Assembly (NCBI GenBank): GCA_913056235.1
Contig: CAJXMW010000001.1
Coordinates: 1,116,001-1,180,000, forward strand
Direction of reading: 5' to 3'
Length of the DNA: 64,000 bases
Source of the DNA: an uncultured Fodinibius sp.
GTDB taxonomy: Bacteria > Bacteroidota > Rhodothermia > Balneolales > Balneolaceae
The position numbers and the translations under genes are program-made. The notes beneath the pieces were generated by a model that ran no database searches, was not told the origin of the DNA, and saw only the letters and a list, made by a program, of their open reading frames with translations. Positions 1 to 6,885 of the stretch are shown here, in pieces (position 1 is the stretch's first letter; each line of letters opens with the position of its first letter).

Positions 1-177
1 ATAGTCAGCAGCGAGTTGTGTTGCTGTCATCCAAGTAGAGCATCCATCTCAGCCTCAATGAAGTTTTTGAGCATCGGAGTGAATGCTGCATCCTTGCCGA
101 ACAATGACTCACCTGATTTAAGATTTAAGCTGAGCCAACGCTTTTTCTTGGAGTTGATCGAGTTCTTTTTGTTTCAT
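1..177 (-). pseudogene. IS256-family transposase N-terminal remnant (frameshifted, cut by window edge)
   Basis: On the minus strand an ATG at 177 opens a frame reading MKQKELDQLQEKALAQLKS and then a stop. Shifting frame continues into KSGESLFGKDAAFTPMLKNF and then EAEMDALL, which is the typical N-terminus of IS256/mutator-type DDE transposases. A second break follows near position 30. The piece is therefore a decayed start of a transposase that extends left of the window. No terminal inverted repeat could be identified. The track ORF at 16-201 on the plus strand is its antisense shadow. The family call rests on pattern memory of the N-terminus only. Confidence 0.6.
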
Positions 178-791
178 GATTTACGAAACTTACAAAGTTA
201 GATTCAAACTCTCCTTTTTAATGGTTAGGGTCCAGTTTAGTAGTAGACTTGTCCATTTCTTTTCAATTTTCTTAGTGGCCATATGCAAAAGCTTGAGCAA
301 GACAACGTTGCTGGCTAAAAGCCCCTTTGGTCTTGGAGTCCTTTCGCATTTGCCGGTAAGTAGGCCTGCCCATTATTAGTAATATATATGAGTTTGCGAA
401 TTGGAGCTGTATACTGGAAGTAGGTAGGCTGCTTCTCGCAGTTGTACCGCCTATTATACACTTTCGTGAATTTTAATCTTTTAATTGCTCTTCTCGTTGT
501 CAGTATACCAATGACCTACTCTTTTCAAAGTTACCCGCAACAAATATTTTCGAATATATGGGAACTAATTCATTTATTACTTCTTGGCACATTTGTGAAA
601 TGTTAAATAAAGTCTAAATACTTTCGCAATTTTCCCTAGATTAGGAAATAGTTTCTAATGGAATAAATGGACCGCGATTTTATATATTCACATATTTAGA
701 TTCATAAGGAGATGAAATGTAGCTGGAGAATTTTAAACTTTATCGGAGGCTATATAGCTTTATTTTAACTATAGGATAGTTTATTTGTTTT
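178..791. other. Intergenic region without a convincing gene
   Basis: About 600 bases between the transposase remnant and the first intact gene. The plus-strand ORF 176-379 has no protein-like features. A short inverted repeat (TTTCC...GGAAA, around 632-650) is visible. No promoter of the sigma-28 or sigma-54 type used elsewhere in the window is present. It is probably flanking DNA of the lost insertion sequence. Confidence 0.5.
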
Positions 792-1304
792 ATGAAAGAG
801 CACAAAGGAATACGTCCACAGGATATTGTTATTCTGTTGAAAATTATTTTATTAGAAGATTTGAATTGGCATCTGAAAGATGTGGCTGAGCAGCTGAATA
901 TCAGCAATTCGGAGGTAAGCGAATCGGTAAACCGGTCTTTAATTAGTGGACTTATTGAGGATGATAAGAGATTAGTAAAAAAAGAGGCCCTTCGGGAGTT
1001 TTTAGTTTATGGTGTCCAGTATGTTTTTCCGGCTCTCGAGGGACGATTAATGCGTGGAATGCCAACGGCTTTTTCTGCTTCGGTACTAAGTGAAGCGTTT
1101 GTAGTTGAAGACCCATATATCTGGCCCGTGAAAGGATATAGCAACAAGGGAATTTCTATTAATCCTTTGTATCATACGGTGCCGGGTGCATGTAAAGAAG
1201 ATGAGAGGCTGTATGATTTGTTGGCCCTAACTGATGCCCTTCGGATGGGGGCAAAAAGTAATGTAATTATTAAGCTCTTATCCCAAAAAATGGGCATCAG
1301 TTAA
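792..1304 (+). CDS. Conserved hypothetical protein with winged-helix-like N-terminus
   Basis: A 170-aa soluble protein. Residues about 8-75 (IRPQDIVILLKIILL, then LKDVAEQLNISNSEVSESVN) read as a winged helix-turn-helix: helix, recognition-type helix, then LISGLIEDDKRLVKKEAL as a wing. The C-terminal half (VFPALEGRLMRGMPTAFSA onward) is a globular segment I do not recognise. It may be a transcriptional regulator. It stands alone, is separated from the porin gene on the opposite strand by 12 bases at its 3' end, and has no sign of the flagellar promoters. It also has no signal peptide or membrane segment. The DNA-binding role is inferred from the fold pattern only. Confidence 0.6.
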   Translation: MKEHKGIRPQDIVILLKIILLEDLNWHLKDVAEQLNISNSEVSESVNRSLISGLIEDDKRLVKKEALREFLVYGVQYVFPALEGRLMRGMPTAFSASVLSEAFVVEDPYIWPVKGYSNKGISINPLYHTVPGACKEDERLYDLLALTDALRMGAKSNVIIKLLSQKMGIS

Positions 1305-1316
1305 GCCAAATAGATT

Positions 1317-2354
1317 TTAAATTTCTAGCTGAAGGACGGCAAAGAAGTTAGAATATTCAATACTATGATCTGTTGGCAGCACATACGTAAGTTTTAACTT
1401 GGTAAAACTGTTGGGTTTATGATTAAAGCCAACGAAAACCTGCTCTGTATCCTGAGTTAGGTCATCGCCTTCAAAGGCATCCCATCGGACTAACAACTGA
1501 CTGCTACTTGTTACGTAGTATCCTGCCGTAACATAGTAACCGTAGGGATTACTGTCCGGTCCAACAACTGGATTTCTCCATCCTTGTATAAACTCTCCAT
1601 CCAAGAGCAATTTATTCTTTTTAATGCTGGTGTATGCGGTAACTGAGGTTTGCTTACCCACATAATCAGAGGATAGATTTCCGTGACCAGCTACGTCTTT
1701 TGCTTCATGGGCAATACTTGTTCCAAGTTTTACCTTATTATGGTGGTCATTGGCCAGGTAACTTTCAACTCGCCCTATATATAGGAATTTATCATCGCTG
1801 TTTTTATTGGAATGGAAATTACTGCCGTTGAATATACCGCCCGTAAACCGGAATGTTTTCTTCGAAGTATAAGTATCCAGCTGCACTCCAACCTGACGCT
1901 TTGTTCCCAGTTGATTAACAACTGTAGATCGACTTGCAAAGAGTATCGAACCAGCTCCTGTTGCATATTCATGTGAAAAGGGAGATTTGAACACTCCTGC
2001 TTTGAGTTGAACGTTTGAGTATGGTTTGAAATAAACGTTTGCATCTAACACTGATGGGCTTTTAAGCATTGTAGCCTGTAGCTTATAACCAAACTTATGA
2101 TCGAATTCTCCCGAAATTTTAAATCGTGCCTTAGAAGCCTTAAAGCCGTTATGCCCGTAATCTCGTTTTGGTTGAAAATCAGCTTTGCCTTGTAATAACA
2201 AACCAAAAGAGAAATAATCATTCTTTAAGTTATTTTGAAGGTTCTTAGCTTGGTCTTCAAGATTTGTTTTGTGTTGGGCCAACGTACTTGTACTTATACA
2301 GACCAAAGGTGCCAAGAGGCATATTACTGCCATTATTTTTTTAAAAGATGTCAT
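1317..2354 (-). CDS. Outer-membrane beta-barrel porin (phosphate-selective porin O/P-like)
   Basis: 345 aa with a Sec signal peptide (MTSFKKIMAVICLLAPLVC, cleavage after STLAQ). The mature part is rich in alternating, aromatic-bounded strands: KFGYKLQATMLKSPSV, KAGVFKSPFSHEYATGAGS, LLLDGEFIQGWRN, YYVTAGYYVTSSSQLLVRWD. These resemble the OprP/OprO porin family, in particular the GVFKSPFS-type segment near residue 120 and the AEFIQG-type segment. The C-terminus ends in FFAVLQLEI, a normal barrel end. It would form a diffusion pore of unknown solute preference. A sigma-28-type promoter sits 47 bases upstream (2401-2427), so it may be expressed with the motility genes. The substrate cannot be read from the sequence. 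Confidence 0.75.
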   Translation of the reverse strand: MTSFKKIMAVICLLAPLVCISTSTLAQHKTNLEDQAKNLQNNLKNDYFSFGLLLQGKADFQPKRDYGHNGFKASKARFKISGEFDHKFGYKLQATMLKSPSVLDANVYFKPYSNVQLKAGVFKSPFSHEYATGAGSILFASRSTVVNQLGTKRQVGVQLDTYTSKKTFRFTGGIFNGSNFHSNKNSDDKFLYIGRVESYLANDHHNKVKLGTSIAHEAKDVAGHGNLSSDYVGKQTSVTAYTSIKKNKLLLDGEFIQGWRNPVVGPDSNPYGYYVTAGYYVTSSSQLLVRWDAFEGDDLTQDTEQVFVGFNHKPNSFTKLKLTYVLPTDHSIEYSNFFAVLQLEI

Positions 2355-2400
2355 ACCGAAACTCCGATAAAATTATTAATTGATTTCTATTGCTATGGAG

Positions 2401-2427
2401 TTATCGGGGATGACGACATATTCTTAA
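2401..2427 (-). promoter_or_regulatory. Sigma-28 (FliA) type promoter for the porin gene
   Basis: Read on the minus strand: TTAA, 15-base spacer, CCCGATAA. This differs by one base from the GCCGATAA used at 16045 and 58617. The -10 element lies 47 bases before the porin start codon. The same -35/spacer/-10 arrangement recurs at six other places in the window. Confidence 0.65.
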
Positions 2428-2494
2428 ATTAAATAGATTCAAAAAAAGGAATGTTTTAACAGATAGAGAAAGAAAAGAGGTTAGGAACAGAAAA

Positions 2495-4498
2495 TTATTC
2501 CCAGTTAAAAGATTTCGGCGAATTTTTTTTGTGAAAAAAAGAAATGATGGTATTTGTCAATATATCATAGCTACCATAGTTTTTCTTAACTATACTATTT
2601 GCGTTAGAAAGTAAGGTGTCACGTTCCTCATCGCTTAGCTTTTTTCCTGTATATACAATAGTGGGAATGGCAGAAAACTGCTCATCACTTTCTATTTGTT
2701 TTAAAAAGTTCAAGCAATCTGTATCACGGATAATATAATCGGTAACAATACAATCAATGCGATTCTCTTTAAGAATCTGATGCGCTTTTTCTATGGTATT
2801 TACTGCTATACAATTGGCAAATGTATAGGAAAGATATTCTTTAACAGCCAAATTATGGACTTCGCTGTCATCAATGACAAGAATAGTTTTGTTTCTATGC
2901 TTCAGTTGTTTGGTGCCGTTGAAGCGGTATTCATCAGTATTTGTATTTTTTTGTTTTGGTATGCTATCTGATAGCTTTTTATAAGCTGGCAGATAAAGCG
3001 TAAAGATAGATCCCTTCCCAACCTCACTTTCAACTTGGAGAACTCCGCCTATTTTTTGTGTTAATTTCTGGCAAATATCTAATCCAAGCCCTGTTCCTTC
3101 TTTCGAATTTTTAGTTCGTTGGTAGCGGCCAAAGATATTATTTAACTGATTCTCTGGTATGCCAATTCCCGTGTCTTTAACTCTAAATGCTACGGCATTG
3201 TCACTGTCGATTTGTATGTTGGCAAGTTCTTGATCTGTAGCTGAAGAGATATCAAGCGTTACACTACCATCGTTCGTAAATTTGAAGGCGTTTGAAAGTA
3301 GGTTTTTTAAAATGCGTTTTACATATGTTTGATTAGTTGATATATAAGACTGCTGCAGGGAGGAAGTTTCGTAATAAAAATCAATTTCATTTCTTTGGGC
3401 TATGGGTTTAAATACTAAATAGAGCTTTTCTCCAAATGAATCCAATTCTAAGGAGTCAGATAATATATCTTTTGATGTTGCCTTATCATTACTTGGATCA
3501 AAAAATTCGTTTATATAATTAAGAAGGTGTTTGCCCGAAAAATTAATGGCTTGTTGAAATTTACCAAATCCCCTTTGAAAGTCTCCCGATTGTTTATCAA
3601 AAAGTAATTTATTGGATAAAATAATTGACTGCAAACTAGTCCGCATATCATGTGCGGCATTTACTAGTAACTCTTCTTTCTGTTTGTGTTTAGCGAGATA
3701 TTTAGCTGCAATTTTTCGCTGTCTTCGAAGTTTGCGCACCTTGTACCAGGATCCGCTTATATTTTTATTTATTGCTAAAATAAACGATTTCTCATCATGG
3801 GTAATTTTATTAAAGTGGATTTCAGCAGGAAAAACGACCCCCATTCCCCGGACAATATTGCTACAAAGAGAAATTGATTCTCGTTGTTCTGTTAAAAGTG
3901 GTTGAATTAAGTTTTCAAATGATGTTCTATTGTATTCAGAATAAATATCTGACGGTGTGACCTTCTCAATGTTAATGTTACGGTATCCTAGATTATCTAT
4001 CGCGGTCTGATTGATGTATTGGCACTTAAGTGTATGGGCATCAAAAACGAAAACACTTTCAGTGCTAAGATTTAGGATATCGGATAGAAGGACTGAAGAG
4101 TTTGTTATAATTTCTTTTTGAGATTTTGACTTCGTTACAGAAAGCTCTCGTTGGAGAATTGTGGGCAGGCGGTATAGTTCTAAAGTAGATACACAATCAT
4201 TTGCCCCTTGATTAACGGCATTTTTATATATTTCATTGGAGAGGTTTGTGGTAAACAGAATAACAGGACTGTTCGGAAAGCGTTTAACAACTTTGGGTAA
4301 TATAGTAAAAGAAGAGGTGGAGGTACCTTCGGAAAGAATGACAGCATCCCAGTAGTTATTATCAATTACCTCCTGGGTAACATCCCCCGGATTCTCCATT
4401 ATCAGATAATCAACCTGAACCCCCTCCATTTCAAGGGATTTGATTATTTGAGAACTGTGGTCCTCCGTAATATTAATAAGAAGTAAGTGTAGTGTCAC
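2495..4498 (-). CDS. Hybrid sensor histidine kinase (pseudo-receiver, PAS, HisKA, HATPase, receiver)
   Basis: 667 aa, cytoplasmic, with no membrane segment. Residues 1-115 look like a receiver fold, but the phosphoacceptor position after the third strand reads AVILSEG with no Asp, so it is a pseudo-receiver. About 130-250 is a PAS domain (ESVFVFDAHTLKCQYINQTA). The H-box AAHDMRTSL places the phosphorylated His at residue 283. The N-box (LLSNAFKF), G1 (VKDTGIGIPENQ) and G2 (GTGLGLDICQKL) are intact. A C-terminal receiver (ILVIDDSEVHN) carries its phosphoacceptor Asp at residue 587 (CIVTDY) and a conserved Lys (VKKN). GTG start. It lies beside the chemotaxis locus but has no visible sigma-28 or sigma-54 site. 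Its stimulus and partner are unknown; it may feed the flagellar activator or one of the single receivers. Confidence 0.85.
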   Translation of the reverse strand: MTLHLLLINITEDHSSQIIKSLEMEGVQVDYLIMENPGDVTQEVIDNNYWDAVILSEGTSTSSFTILPKVVKRFPNSPVILFTTNLSNEIYKNAVNQGANDCVSTLELYRLPTILQRELSVTKSKSQKEIITNSSVLLSDILNLSTESVFVFDAHTLKCQYINQTAIDNLGYRNINIEKVTPSDIYSEYNRTSFENLIQPLLTEQRESISLCSNIVRGMGVVFPAEIHFNKITHDEKSFILAINKNISGSWYKVRKLRRQRKIAAKYLAKHKQKEELLVNAAHDMRTSLQSIILSNKLLFDKQSGDFQRGFGKFQQAINFSGKHLLNYINEFFDPSNDKATSKDILSDSLELDSFGEKLYLVFKPIAQRNEIDFYYETSSLQQSYISTNQTYVKRILKNLLSNAFKFTNDGSVTLDISSATDQELANIQIDSDNAVAFRVKDTGIGIPENQLNNIFGRYQRTKNSKEGTGLGLDICQKLTQKIGGVLQVESEVGKGSIFTLYLPAYKKLSDSIPKQKNTNTDEYRFNGTKQLKHRNKTILVIDDSEVHNLAVKEYLSYTFANCIAVNTIEKAHQILKENRIDCIVTDYIIRDTDCLNFLKQIESDEQFSAIPTIVYTGKKLSDEERDTLLSNANSIVKKNYGSYDILTNTIISFFHKKNSPKSFNWE

Positions 4499-4542
4499 TT
4501 TTATTAAATAGTCCTGCTATAAGCCTAGTAGAGCTTATATAT

Positions 4543-4581
4543 CTCCTCCTAAATTGGCAGATAAGAGGAGTAGTTTTTTTC
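4543..4581 (+). terminator. Weak terminator-like hairpin in a divergent intergenic region
   Basis: CTCCTC at 4543-4548 pairs with GAGGAG at 4565-4570, followed by TAG and seven T. The loop is long (16 bases) and no plus-strand gene ends upstream. It may be incidental, or it may attenuate a transcript entering the gene at 4761. Confidence 0.25.
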
Positions 4582-4760
4582 ATATCCTTATAATGAAGTA
4601 CCAATAAAAAGCGTTGGTACAACATATCCAAGAATAAATTAATATTTTTTAATATTAATTTTTTTTAATAAATTATTTCTGGAGATAGCTTCCCAAGAAG
4701 AGAAGATTTTCCGGGGTTAAGTACCATAATATTAGGACTAAAAAAGATATACGTTGGTTT

Positions 4761-5183
4761 ATGAGTATAGAGGATACGAACGACGATAGTAGCGACGAAC
4801 CGTCCGAATCAAAATCTGGGAATGCGTTGCAAACCAAATTTAACGAGGAGTTACAATCTGTTTATATCAACAAAAAGAATAGTAATTACGAACAGATTAA
4901 AACGACCTTAGAACTTCAGGAGGAGATTGTTTGCGATAAAATGCACAAGGCTATGTCACCGTTAAGTGCAATTTCTGGATACTTGGAGTTGATGAAAATT
5001 ATGCTTGAGAATGATATGAGCAATGAATCTCTCGAGCGCTATAGAAGTAGGATTGAAGAGGGAATAGGAGAACTTGGCGAAATAGTTGAAGATCTATACG
5101 AAGTTTTTGATGACGGATATCAAAAGAAAGGGTCGGAATTCACGATTGAACTGAGTTCAGATGCCAGTCGACGGGCAAGTTAG
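4761..5183 (+). CDS. Stand-alone histidine-kinase dimerisation (HisKA/DHp-like) protein
   Basis: 140 aa. After an acidic, polar N-terminus of about 35 residues, residues 55-120 form a helical hairpin that looks like a HisKA/DHp domain. KMHKAMSPLSAISGYLELMK matches the H-box with His at residue 62, and IGELGEIVEDLYEVFD matches the second helix. The residue after His is Lys instead of Glu/Asp and the usual Arg is Met, so autokinase function is doubtful. No HATPase domain follows. It could be a phosphotransfer protein, comparable in logic to Spo0B, or a dimerisation partner or decoy for the nearby kinases. ATG start. It converges on the next gene with a 6-base gap. The fold assignment is fairly good; the role is inference. 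Confidence 0.65.
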   Translation: MSIEDTNDDSSDEPSESKSGNALQTKFNEELQSVYINKKNSNYEQIKTTLELQEEIVCDKMHKAMSPLSAISGYLELMKIMLENDMSNESLERYRSRIEEGIGELGEIVEDLYEVFDDGYQKKGSEFTIELSSDASRRAS

Positions 5184-5189
5184 TGGATC

Positions 5190-5636
5190 CTATAACAGTA
5201 TGTCGTACTGTTGGCCCTTAGGATTTTTAAAGAAGTTTACTTGTAAGTCATAAAGGTGCTGGCGCAAGACGTGAATTTTGAGCGCATCAATATCAGAGAT
5301 TAATTCACTTGGGTTGAGATCTCTTTCCAGTAATATTTTAGACTGGAGTAAGGTTAGATTTTTGTGTTCAACTACAAAAAAATGTTCAAATAGATCGCGG
5401 AAATCTTTCTTCGGCATCAAGTGCATGAAGTCCGATTCTCCATTATCATTTCCTCCCGAAGTTATTTGGTGTGATTCCTCATGCCCCCCATTGTCTTTAT
5501 CGTTTTCTTCATCGATATCGGGAAAGTCTTTGACAGGATTAGATTCTGAGTCTGCAACATATTCCTGAATGGGGTGTACTCCTTCCAGAGCCGGGATGGA
5601 AGAAGAAAGAGTTGGTTTTGATGAGCGAGGAAGCAT
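5190..5636 (-). CDS. Hypothetical acidic protein, probably motility-regulated
   Basis: 148 aa, not recognised. The first 70 residues are low-complexity and acidic (DFPDIDEENDKDNGGHEE). Residues 75-148 look like two or three amphipathic helices (KKDFRDLFEHFFVVEHKNL, LISDIDALKIHVLRQHLYD). There is no signal peptide and no membrane segment. A sigma-28-like motif with a 16-base spacer lies 53 bases upstream (5689-5716). That position matches the porin and kinase genes and supports this strand over the overlapping plus ORF at 5278-5568. It sits between the lone DHp protein and cheY, so a link to signalling is possible but unproven. Confidence 0.55.
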   Translation of the reverse strand: MLPRSSKPTLSSSIPALEGVHPIQEYVADSESNPVKDFPDIDEENDKDNGGHEESHQITSGGNDNGESDFMHLMPKKDFRDLFEHFFVVEHKNLTLLQSKILLERDLNPSELISDIDALKIHVLRQHLYDLQVNFFKNPKGQQYDILL

Positions 5637-5688
5637 GATCGGCTCTAATTAGGAAATGTAGCTTTTCTATTACGTTTCATTTACAGGG

Positions 5689-5716
5689 TTATCGGTGATA
5701 TCGAGCCTTTCTTTAA
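5689..5716 (-). promoter_or_regulatory. Sigma-28-like promoter for the 148-aa hypothetical gene
   Basis: Read on the minus strand: TTAA, 16-base spacer, ACCGATAA. The spacer is one base longer than at the other sites, so the call is weaker. The distance to the start codon is 53 bases. Confidence 0.45.
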
Positions 5717-5787
5717 GAATATAACAACACCATCAACTGAGTAGTTACCTGTAATTTCTTAAATAATTTAGTTTCGGGTAAAAAGAT

Positions 5788-5814
5788 TTAAGTGTCGACG
5801 CCTACCGACGATAA
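5788..5814 (+). promoter_or_regulatory. Sigma-28 (FliA) type promoter for the chemotaxis operon
   Basis: TTAA, 15-base spacer, GACGATAA, about 97 bases before cheY. It is identical in both boxes to the sites before cheW (13208) and motA (32850). Confidence 0.7.
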
Positions 5815-5910
5815 AGGAATAAGAATAACTGTTTGTTACTTGGTTAGTGAAGGATACGGCCAAGGTCAAATCTATAGCAATATTTTTACCTAAAAGTACT
5901 GGAGTTAGTA

Positions 5911-6357
5911 ATGAGTAAAATAAGAGCACTGGTGGTCGACGATTCGAAAATTATGAGGAGTGCTGTAAAGCGTGCACTTAATAATCTAATGTTAGCTGAT
6001 TTTGAATACGTGGAGGCCAAGGACGGTGAAGATGCACTGAATAAATTTAATGAAGATATTGAGATCATGTTTGTTGATTGGAACATGCCTAATATGACAG
6101 GTGTCGAGTTTGCGCAGGCCATCCGGGAGCAGGGCAACGATCACATTCCTATTATAATGGTAACGGCCGAAAAATCTATGGGTAAGGTTGATAAGGCTTT
6201 AAATGAGGGTGGAGCCAATGAGTATGTTACCAAACCATTTACGGCTGATAAAATGCATAAGGCCATCAGCGATTACTTTGATGAAGAAGGTAATATTGCC
6301 AGTGGTGATGATGAGGAAGAAGACAAAAGTTTTTTCAAAGGTATACTAAACTCTTAA
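5911..6357 (+). CDS. cheY: CheY-type response regulator with acidic C-terminal extension
   Basis: 148 aa. A single receiver domain (residues 1-122) has the acidic pair in LVVDDSK, phosphoacceptor Asp56 (MFVDWNMPNMTG), Thr in MVTAE and Lys in VTKPFT. After the domain comes a 25-residue acidic tail (SGDDEEEDKSFFKG) not found in canonical CheY. It is the first gene of the chemotaxis operon, followed 19 bases later by the CheX-type phosphatase gene. It should be phosphorylated by CheA and act on the flagellar switch or on a sorting or adaptation step. With a second cheY at the operon end, which one drives the motor is undecided. Confidence 0.85.
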   Translation: MSKIRALVVDDSKIMRSAVKRALNNLMLADFEYVEAKDGEDALNKFNEDIEIMFVDWNMPNMTGVEFAQAIREQGNDHIPIIMVTAEKSMGKVDKALNEGGANEYVTKPFTADKMHKAISDYFDEEGNIASGDDEEEDKSFFKGILNS

Positions 6358-6376
6358 ACAAGTAGGTAGCAGATAG

Positions 6377-6874
6377 ATGAAAATAGCAGAAATTGAAGAA
6401 TTAGAACAGATTCCGGAAGAGTTGGTAGAAAAGGTTGAGGAGTCTGTTTTAAACACATTTGGTTCCATAATTGGGGAAGAGCTGGAGTACATTGAGTACG
6501 AAAATGGGGATAAGCCTCTTAATGGAATAATTGGGAATATTGCAGTTTTTAATACGGATCATACGCTCTCGCTGATGTTAGCTATACCCAAAGATACTGC
6601 CTTATATTTTTCAAAAGTATTTATTGGGATGGAGTTACCCTTTGAGAGTGATGACATGGGAGACCTGGTGGGTGAGGTTTCAAATATTTTAGCCGGTGAT
6701 GTTGCTGCAAATGTAGAAAAGGTTGGATTTCGGGGGCAGTCCTCGTTGCCTACTGCTACACGAGGTAGTGATTTAACCCTCTTTATGCCTAACAAGCCTC
6801 CTACCAAAAAGATGAAGTTTAAAAGCGAGAATACAGAATTTTTGCTGACAATGGTATTAAGTGAATCTAACTAA
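6377..6874 (+). CDS. cheX: CheX/CheC-family chemotaxis phosphatase
   Basis: 165 aa. The central part matches the CheC/CheX/FliY fold, with the signature E-x-x-N in VGEVSNILAGD (Glu100, Asn103), the pair that positions water for dephosphorylation of CheY-P. An EELEYIEYENGDKPLNGII strand and the C-terminal FLLTMVLSES strand fit the fold. It has only one ExxN motif, as in CheX. It lies between cheY and cheA, 11 bases before cheA. It most likely terminates the signal by hydrolysing phospho-CheY. A second member of the family lies at 11246. Confidence 0.75.
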   Translation: MKIAEIEELEQIPEELVEKVEESVLNTFGSIIGEELEYIEYENGDKPLNGIIGNIAVFNTDHTLSLMLAIPKDTALYFSKVFIGMELPFESDDMGDLVGEVSNILAGDVAANVEKVGFRGQSSLPTATRGSDLTLFMPNKPPTKKMKFKSENTEFLLTMVLSESN

Positions 6875-6885
6875 ATAATATTGGG

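Noticed and set aside
541-600. TGGCAC near 575 as a sigma-54 site
   Set aside because: No TTGC at the required spacing and no gene in the right place.
5278-5568. Plus-strand ORF of 96 aa opposite the 148-aa hypothetical gene
   Set aside because: Ser-rich, with no features, fully antisense to a longer ORF that has an upstream promoter-like motif.
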